Source: Azoarcus sp.
GTDB taxonomy: Bacteria; Pseudomonadota; Gammaproteobacteria; Burkholderiales; Rhodocyclaceae
DNA length: 32,026 nucleotides
Assembly: GCA_013911595.1 (NCBI GenBank)
Contig: JACESY010000016.1
Location: 1 to 32,026, forward strand
Reading direction: 5' to 3'
How positions within the stretch are numbered: position 1 is the first letter of the stretch; every line of letters starts with the position of its first letter. The position numbers and the translations under genes are program-made. Shown one piece after another: positions 27,269 to 32,026 of this stretch. Under the pieces are notes generated by a model that was not told the origin of the DNA, searched no databases, and saw only the letters and a list, made by a program, of their open reading frames with translations.

Positions 27269-28978
27269 ATGAACCGCCCCGCGCCCGCGACCTTGCAGGT
27301 CGAGGTCGGCCATGCCTCGCTGCGCGGTGCACATGCGCACAACGAGGACTTCTGCGGCGCGGTCACGCCGGACGGCACTGAGCTCGACGCCAAGGGCGTG
27401 CTGGCCGCCGTCGGCGACGGCGTCGGCGGTCATGCGGACGGGCGCGAGGCGTCCGAGTTCGCGGTCCGCGGCCTGCTCGCCGACTATTACGCCACCCCGG
27501 ATACCTGGGGCATCGCGCAGAGTCTGGAAACGGTCATCAATGCACTCAACCGCTGGCTCGCCTCGCACACCGCCCGCTCGCGCGAGGCCGCCGGCATGGC
27601 CACCACGCTGTCGGCCTTGGTGCTGCGCGGGCGGCGCTACACCATCGCCCACGTAGGCGACTCGCGCATCTACCGCCTGCGCGGCGAGCGGCTCGACCGG
27701 CTGACTGCCGACCACGTATGGGCCCACCCCGAACTTCACAACGTGCTCTCGCGCGCGATCGGCCTGGATGAGCGCGTCGCGATCGACATCGCCGACGGCG
27801 ACGTCGAGCCCGGAGACGTGTTCGCGCTGCTCACCGACGGTGTATGGGAGACGCTGGGGGATGAGCGCATCGCCGAGGCGCTGGCCCAGGAGGGCGCGCC
27901 GCAGGGCATCGCACACCGGCTCGCACGCGGCGCCGAACACGCCGGCAGCCCCGACGACTGCACCGCGCTGGTGCTGCGCGTCACCGCCCTGCCCGCCGAC
28001 GACCTGCGCGACGCGATCTCGCGCATGAGTGCGCGCGCCTTGCCGCCCCTGCTCAAGCCCGGCGAGACGCTCGACGGACTGACGGTGGAGGCCGTCGTAC
28101 ATGACTCGCGCATGACGCGCTTGTACCGCGTGCGTGACGCCTCGGGTCGCCAGTACGTGCTCAAGACGCTGCGACCCGAAGCCAGTGACGCCGCCTGCAC
28201 GGCCGCACTCGCGCACGAGGAATGGCTCGCCAGCCGCGTGCGCGACGCGCACTTCCCGCAGGTCGTGCCACACCCGGCGGCGACTCGTTTGTACTACCTG
28301 ATGAGTTGGCATGAGGGCGCCACACTCGCTGCACGGCTGGCCGCCGGCCAGCCCTTCGCGGCGACCCAGGTCGCCGCGCTCGGCATCGAACTGGTCAAGG
28401 GACTGGCCACTCTGCATCGGCTGGCGATCGTGCATCGCGACATCAAGCCGGCCAACCTGCACGTGGGCGCCGACGGTCGCCTGCGCATCCTCGATCTGGG
28501 CGTGGCCGCCTCCGACGGCCAGGCCGAGGCGCGCGTATTCGGCGAAATCAACAACCCCGGCACACCCAGCTACATGGCACCGGAGCTGTTCGCCGGGGAG
28601 AGTGCGAGCGTGCGCAGCGATCTGTTTGCTGCGGGCGTGACGCTGTACGAACTGCTCACGCGACGCTTCCCCTACGGCGAGATCGAGCCCTTCCAGCGCC
28701 CGCGCTTCGGCGACCCGGTGCCACCCACGCGCTATCGCGCCGACATCCCGCATTGGCTCGAATCGGTCATCCTCAAGGCCGTCGCGCGCGATCGCCGCGA
28801 TCGCTTCGAGACCGCCGAGGAATTCCTGCTCGCCCTCGAACTGGGCGCTCACCGCCCGCTCGCCGTGCCCCGCAGCAGCCCGCTGCTGCGGCGCGACCCT
28901 GACCTGGGCATCAAGATCGCGCTGGTTCTGTCCGGCGTCCTCAACATCCTGCTGCTGTACCTGTTGCTGGCGCGCTGA
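27269..28978 (+). CDS. Bifunctional PP2C-type phosphatase / Ser-Thr protein kinase, membrane anchored
   Basis: 569 aa. Start MNRPAPATLQ with GGAG upstream. Residues about 10-245 form a PP2C phosphatase with all metal motifs: AHNEDF, VGDGVGGH, GMATTLSAL, HVGDSRIYRL, LLTDGVWE, SPDDCTALV. Residues about 265-530 form a Hanks-type kinase: Lys299 (YVLKTL), HRDIKPANLHV (Asp391), DLG instead of DFG, GTPSYMAPELF, and SDLFAAGVTLYELLT. The glycine-rich loop is poor (VVHDSRMTRLYRV lacks GxGxxG). A C-terminal membrane helix (IALVLSGVLNILLLYLLLA) anchors it with both enzymes in the cytoplasm. A similar gene accompanies nitrate assimilation genes in pseudomonads. Substrates are unknown; likely a reversible switch acting on a nearby transporter, enzyme or regulator. 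Confidence 0.93.
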   Translation: MNRPAPATLQVEVGHASLRGAHAHNEDFCGAVTPDGTELDAKGVLAAVGDGVGGHADGREASEFAVRGLLADYYATPDTWGIAQSLETVINALNRWLASHTARSREAAGMATTLSALVLRGRRYTIAHVGDSRIYRLRGERLDRLTADHVWAHPELHNVLSRAIGLDERVAIDIADGDVEPGDVFALLTDGVWETLGDERIAEALAQEGAPQGIAHRLARGAEHAGSPDDCTALVLRVTALPADDLRDAISRMSARALPPLLKPGETLDGLTVEAVVHDSRMTRLYRVRDASGRQYVLKTLRPEASDAACTAALAHEEWLASRVRDAHFPQVVPHPAATRLYYLMSWHEGATLAARLAAGQPFAATQVAALGIELVKGLATLHRLAIVHRDIKPANLHVGADGRLRILDLGVAASDGQAEARVFGEINNPGTPSYMAPELFAGESASVRSDLFAAGVTLYELLTRRFPYGEIEPFQRPRFGDPVPPTRYRADIPHWLESVILKAVARDRRDRFETAEEFLLALELGAHRPLAVPRSSPLLRRDPDLGIKIALVLSGVLNILLLYLLLAR

Positions 28979-29002
28979 AACGCGACCCATTCGCGCGGAG
29001 CA

Positions 29003-29032
29003 ATCGCCCCGCCATCCCCTTAGCGGGGCGAT
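29003..29032 (+). terminator. Hairpin after the phosphatase/kinase gene
   Basis: ATCGCCCCGC / GCGGGGCGAT, a 10-bp perfect stem with a ten-base loop, 25 bp after the stop codon. No T-run follows (CGCTCATCC), so it is terminator-like but possibly inefficient or factor dependent. Confidence 0.55.
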
Positions 29033-29081
29033 CGCTCATCCGCACCCTGCGTCGCGCCACTGACACAACCCGTGCTGCATC

Positions 29082-29096
29082 GCACCAGAGGCGTGC
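29082..29096 (+). promoter_or_regulatory. NtrC-like site upstream of nrtA
   Basis: GCACC-AGAGG-CGTGC, one mismatch from the GCACC-N5-GGTGC NtrC consensus, about 130 bp upstream of the sigma-54 box. A further GGTGCGTGATGG copy follows at 29104. Confidence 0.45.
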
Positions 29097-29123
29097 CCGG
29101 CACGGTGCGTGATGGCCCGCGAT

Positions 29124-29151
29124 GGTGCGCACGCCGCATGCGCGTGCGCAA
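29124..29151 (+). promoter_or_regulatory. Upstream activator element of the nrtA promoter (paired GTGCGCAC-type)
   Basis: GGTGCGCACG-N9-GCGTGCGCAA-type: the same paired octamers with 19 bp spacing as at 22639-22666 upstream of nirB. Here it also forms a perfect inverted repeat TGCGCACGC-N7-GCGTGCGCA. It lies about 80 bp upstream of the -24 box. Confidence 0.55.
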
Positions 29152-29217
29152 GAGCGCCATCACGCATGCCGGCGGAACCCCCCGCAAACACTGCGGTTTT
29201 CCACAATTGCGCGCAAC

Positions 29218-29233
29218 TGGCACGACGTTTGCG
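29218..29233 (+). promoter_or_regulatory. Sigma-54 promoter of nrtABC
   Basis: TGGCACG-ACGT-TTGCG, with GG (29219) and GC (29231) 12 bp apart, matching RpoN -24/-12. A TTGCGCGCAA palindrome sits directly upstream (29207-29216). Predicted start near 29244, about 190 nt before nrtA. Confidence 0.85.
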
Positions 29234-29263
29234 TAAGTGCATTCGACGCCACCGAACTCGTGT

Positions 29264-29396
29264 TCCGACGATGGATCCGGGCCGGTGGCCGGGACGGAAA
29301 ACCCGTCCGCATGCGAATCAGCCGCTCCGACGATGGGGCGCAAACGGGGCAACGGCGCCCATGACAAGTCCTCGGACCGGTCATGGGCGCCGTTGC
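29264..29396 (+). promoter_or_regulatory. Structured 5' leader of nrtA with a 17-bp hairpin, candidate antitermination region
   Basis: TCCGACGATGG occurs twice (29264-29274, 29326-29336). Each copy can form a small hairpin with the six-base loop GACGAT; the second is CGCTCC/GGGGCG. Between them is GGACGG-AAAAC-CCGTCC. Downstream GCAACGGCGCCCATGAC pairs exactly with GTCATGGGCGCCGTTGC (29349-29365 / 29380-29396), followed by CTTTCT and, slightly later, a T6. GGGCGC (29336) can also pair with GCGCCC inside the left arm, an alternative fold. This looks like an attenuator between the sigma-54 start and nrtA, of the kind controlled by NasT-type ANTAR proteins; the protein is not in the window. Confidence 0.5.
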
Positions 29397-29436
29397 TTTC
29401 TGGAACCGGATTTTTTGCAAACCCAGGAGTACGACG

Positions 29437-30840
29437 ATGCACGCACACACCCCGAAATCCGCGACGCCGCCCCTGTCGCGCACCCTGCGCGGCACGGCCG
29501 CCGCCCTCGGCATGGCGTTGGCGGCGCTGACCACGCCAGCCGCGGCCTTGGGCGATATCGAGAAGCCCGACCTGAAGTTCGGCTTCATCAAGCTCACCGA
29601 CATGGTGCCGCTCGCGGTCGCCTACGAGAAACACTACTTCGAGGACGAAGGCCTGTTCGTGACGCTCGAGGCCCAGGCCAACTGGAAGGTCTTACTCGAC
29701 CGCACCATCTCCGGCGAACTCGATGGCGCACACATGCTGGCGGGGCAACCCATCGGTGCGACGATCGGTTTCGGCACCAAGGCACACATCGTCACCGCCT
29801 TCTCGATGGATCTGAACGGCAACGCCATGACGGTCTCGAACGACGTCTGGGCCGCGATGAAGCCCAACATCCCGCACAAGGACGGCAAGCCGGTACACCC
29901 GATCAAGGCCGACGCGCTCGCCCCGGTCGTCAAGACCTTCCGCGACGGCGGCACGCCGTTTCGCATGGGCATGGTCTTCCCGGTGTCCACGCACAACTAC
30001 GAGTTGCGTTACTGGCTCGCCGCCGGCGACATTCACCCCGGTTTCTATGCACCGGAACGCGGTGACACCACCGGCCAGATCGACGCCGACGTACTGCTGT
30101 CGGTGACCCCGCCGCCGCAGATGCCGGCCACGCTGGACGCCGGCACCATCCACGGCTACATGGTCGGCGAACCGTGGAACCAGCAGGCCGTGTTCCGCGG
30201 CATCGGCGTTCCGGTCATCACCGACTACGACATCCGAAACAACATCGCCGAGAAGGTCTTCGGTGTCACCGCCGAGTGGGCCGAGGCCAACCCCAACACC
30301 CATGTGGCCGTGGTCAAGGCACTGATCCGCGCGGGCAAGTGGCTGGACGAGGAGAACAACAAGAACCGCAAGGAGGCGGCAAAGATGATTTCGGCCGCGC
30401 AATACGTGGGGGCCGACTACGAGGTGATCGCCAACAGCATGACCGGCATCTTCGAATTCGAGAAGGGCGACAAGCGCGCCGCGCCCGACTACAACGTGTT
30501 CTTCCGCTACAACGCGACCTATCCGTACTACTCGGACGCAGTCTGGTATCTCACGCAGATGCGCCGCTGGGGCCAGATCGCCGAGCACAAGCCGGATAGC
30601 TGGTACCTCGAGACGGCAAAGAAGGTCTTCCGCCCCGACGTCTACCAGCAGGCCGCCGAGGAGCTGATCGCCGAAGGCAAGATGAGCGCCGCCGACTTCC
30701 CCGACTTCGCCACCGAAACCGGTTTCCGCAGCGTAGAGCACACCACCTTCATCGACGGCCTCGCCTTCGACGGCAAGCAGCCGAACGCCTACATCGATCA
30801 ATTCAAGATCGGCCTCAAGGGCAGCGAGAAAACCAAGTAA
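29437..30840 (+). CDS. nrtA: Nitrate ABC transporter, periplasmic substrate-binding protein
   Basis: 467 aa. Start after AGGAG with eight-base spacing. Sec-type signal peptide ([23 protein letters not shown]) without a lipobox Cys, so probably soluble, unlike the lipoprotein NrtA of cyanobacteria. The mature protein begins [31 protein letters not shown] and contains [43 protein letters not shown] and [13 protein letters not shown], hallmarks of the NrtA/CmpA family. Binds nitrate/nitrite in the periplasm and delivers it to NrtB. The same family includes bicarbonate-binding CmpA, but the nitrogen context and sigma-54 promoter favour nitrate. Confidence 0.95.
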   Translation: MHAHTPKSATPPLSRTLRGTAAALGMALAALTTPAAALGDIEKPDLKFGFIKLTDMVPLAVAYEKHYFEDEGLFVTLEAQANWKVLLDRTISGELDGAHMLAGQPIGATIGFGTKAHIVTAFSMDLNGNAMTVSNDVWAAMKPNIPHKDGKPVHPIKADALAPVVKTFRDGGTPFRMGMVFPVSTHNYELRYWLAAGDIHPGFYAPERGDTTGQIDADVLLSVTPPPQMPATLDAGTIHGYMVGEPWNQQAVFRGIGVPVITDYDIRNNIAEKVFGVTAEWAEANPNTHVAVVKALIRAGKWLDEENNKNRKEAAKMISAAQYVGADYEVIANSMTGIFEFEKGDKRAAPDYNVFFRYNATYPYYSDAVWYLTQMRRWGQIAEHKPDSWYLETAKKVFRPDVYQQAAEELIAEGKMSAADFPDFATETGFRSVEHTTFIDGLAFDGKQPNAYIDQFKIGLKGSEKTK

Positions 30841-30900
30841 GTCATCGCGTGCGGGGCGCCGCGGGGCGTCCCGCTCGAGCAGATCCGAAGGAGTATCCCC

Positions 30901-31917
30901 ATGCTGACTCAAACAGCGAACCTATTCGGGAAGCTGGGCCTGACCTGGTTTGTCCCGTTCGTTCGACTCGCCGCAGGCGAGGATCCGCGCCAACAATTGC
31001 GTGAAATACTGGTACAGATCGGTATTCCGGTACTCGCGCTGGCGCTCTTCGTGGCGCTCTGGGGCGCGCTCGCCTCGGGCGTGCAGACCAGTCTGGGCGC
31101 CATTCCCGGACCGGCCCAGGTGCTGTCGGAAGCCCAGGGACTGATGGTCGAGCACGCCAACGAACGCGCGCGCGGCGAAGCCTTTCTCGAGCGTCAGCAG
31201 GCGCGCAACGCCGCCATCCTGGCCCAGAACCCGAACGCCGAAGTCACGGTTCGCGCCTATACCGGCAAGCCGACCTACATCGACCAGATCTTCACCAGCC
31301 TGTACACGGTGTTCACCGGCTTCGCACTGGCGACGCTGATCGCGGTGCCGCTGGGCATCCTGTGCGGGCTCTCGCGCACCTTCCAGATCGCACTCAACCC
31401 GCTGATCCAGATCTTCCGGCCGGTGTCGCCACTGGCCTGGCTGCCCATCGTCACCCTGGTCGTCAGCGCGGTGTATGTGTCGGCCGATCCGATGTTCGAG
31501 CGCAGCTTCGTCGTCTCGGCGATCACCGTGACGCTGTGCTCGATGTGGCCGACGCTGATCAACACGGCGGTGGGCGTGGCCTCGATCGACAAGGACCTGA
31601 TCAACGTCTCCAAGGTGTTGCGGCTCGATTGGTGGACCAAGGTCACCAAGATCGTGTTGCCGTCCTCGCTCGGGCTGATCTTCACCGGTCTGCGCCTGTC
31701 ACTCGGGGTGGGCTGGATGGTGTTGATCGCCGCCGAGATGCTGGCGCAGAACCCCGGGCTCGGGAAGTTCGTGTGGGACGAATTCCAGAACGGCAGCTCC
31801 AGCTCGCTGGGCCGAATCATGGTGGCGGTGTTCACGATCGGCATCGTCGGCTTCCTGCTCGACCGCGTCATGGCCACGCTGCAGCAGCTCGTCAGCTTCC
31901 GCACCGACAACACCTGA
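30901..31917 (+). CDS. nrtB: Nitrate ABC transporter, permease protein
   Basis: 338 aa. GAAGGAG precedes the ATG. A first membrane segment (VLALALFVALWGALASG) and a periplasmic stretch (about 75-125, Ala/Glu/Arg-rich, helical) come before the five-helix permease core. The core contains TLIAVPLGILCGLSRTFQIALNPLIQIFRPVSPLAWLPI, and the EAA-type cytoplasmic loop is SKVLRLDWWTKVTKIVLPSSLGLIFTGLRLSLG. Forms the inner-membrane channel with the ATPase encoded next. 60 bp after nrtA. Confidence 0.96.
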   Translation: MLTQTANLFGKLGLTWFVPFVRLAAGEDPRQQLREILVQIGIPVLALALFVALWGALASGVQTSLGAIPGPAQVLSEAQGLMVEHANERARGEAFLERQQARNAAILAQNPNAEVTVRAYTGKPTYIDQIFTSLYTVFTGFALATLIAVPLGILCGLSRTFQIALNPLIQIFRPVSPLAWLPIVTLVVSAVYVSADPMFERSFVVSAITVTLCSMWPTLINTAVGVASIDKDLINVSKVLRLDWWTKVTKIVLPSSLGLIFTGLRLSLGVGWMVLIAAEMLAQNPGLGKFVWDEFQNGSSSSLGRIMVAVFTIGIVGFLLDRVMATLQQLVSFRTDNT

Positions 31918-31930
31918 GGAGGATTGCATC

Positions 31931-32026
31931 ATGGCCCAACCCGCCCTCAAGAGCGCCCCGGAGACAGTTGTCGAAGCTCCGGCAGCCGTCCGGCGCAGCC
32001 CTTCCTCGAATTGCGCGGCGTATCCA
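31931..32026 (+). CDS. nrtD: Nitrate ABC transporter ATP-binding protein, start only; reading frame appears to shift
   Basis: An ATG follows an excellent SD (GAGGAGGATTGCATC) 13 bp after nrtB and opens MAQPALKSAPETVVEAPAAVRR. In this frame the window ends with unfamiliar SPSSNCAAYP. In the frame two bases on, the same DNA reads AQPFLELRGVS, which is the typical opening of NrtC/NrtD-type ATPases. One missing base near 31997 would join both. It is either a sequencing/assembly indel or a real frameshift. The rest of the gene, including Walker A, lies beyond the window. Confidence 0.65.
   Translation, partial: MAQPALKSAPETVVEAPAAVRRSPSSNCAAYP

Noticed and set aside
26132-28990. 952-aa minus-strand ORF
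   Set aside because: Antisense to nasA and the PP2C/kinase gene; no recognisable domain, and both sense genes have complete motifs.

Overview
The window is GC-rich, densely packed chromosomal DNA with housekeeping and metabolic genes and no phage, IS, CRISPR or tRNA signal. The gene content (class I Fbp, SspA-SspB beside a petABC bc1 operon, dnaX-ybaB-recR, and a large assimilatory nitrite/nitrate block with sigma-54 promoters) fits a betaproteobacterium, most likely a Rhodocyclales relative of Azoarcus, Thauera or Aromatoleum. That assignment is inference from gene content and codon use; no 16S or database comparison was possible.

Layout. 1-4992 (minus): the start of tamA, a bifunctional putA without the N-terminal DNA-binding domain, and fbp. 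5154-7063 (plus): dadA and a small glycine-zipper protein. 7106-13921 (minus): sspB, sspA, a terminator, petC-petB-petA with its own promoter, then recR, ybaB and dnaX. 14205-18852 (plus): katG, cfa and a ZIP-family metal transporter, the first two each followed by a good terminator. 18912-19013 (minus): the 4.5S SRP RNA, which the ORF track cannot show. 19186-22606 (plus): a tightly overlapping MCE-type lipid transport operon (mlaE with a fused STAS domain, mlaF, mlaD, auxiliary lipoprotein). 22639-32026 (plus): a nitrate/nitrite assimilation locus, with nirB-nirD-nasA and a PP2C phosphatase/Ser-Thr kinase fusion, then nrtA-nrtB and the start of the nrt ATPase gene.

The most interesting region is the nitrogen locus. 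Both transcription units (nirB... and nrtA...) start with a near-perfect sigma-54 -24/-12 element. Both carry the same upstream element, two GTGCGCAC-type octamers 19 bp apart. Both have long, strongly structured 5' leaders with mutually exclusive pairings, as expected for nitrate/nitrite-responsive antitermination on top of nitrogen-status control. The kinase/phosphatase fusion between the two units is a candidate signalling part of the same system. Two different nitrate uptake routes (MFS NasA and ABC NrtABC) lie side by side. The nrt ATPase gene at the right edge appears to change reading frame within its first 30 codons, which is either a sequence error or a real frameshift.
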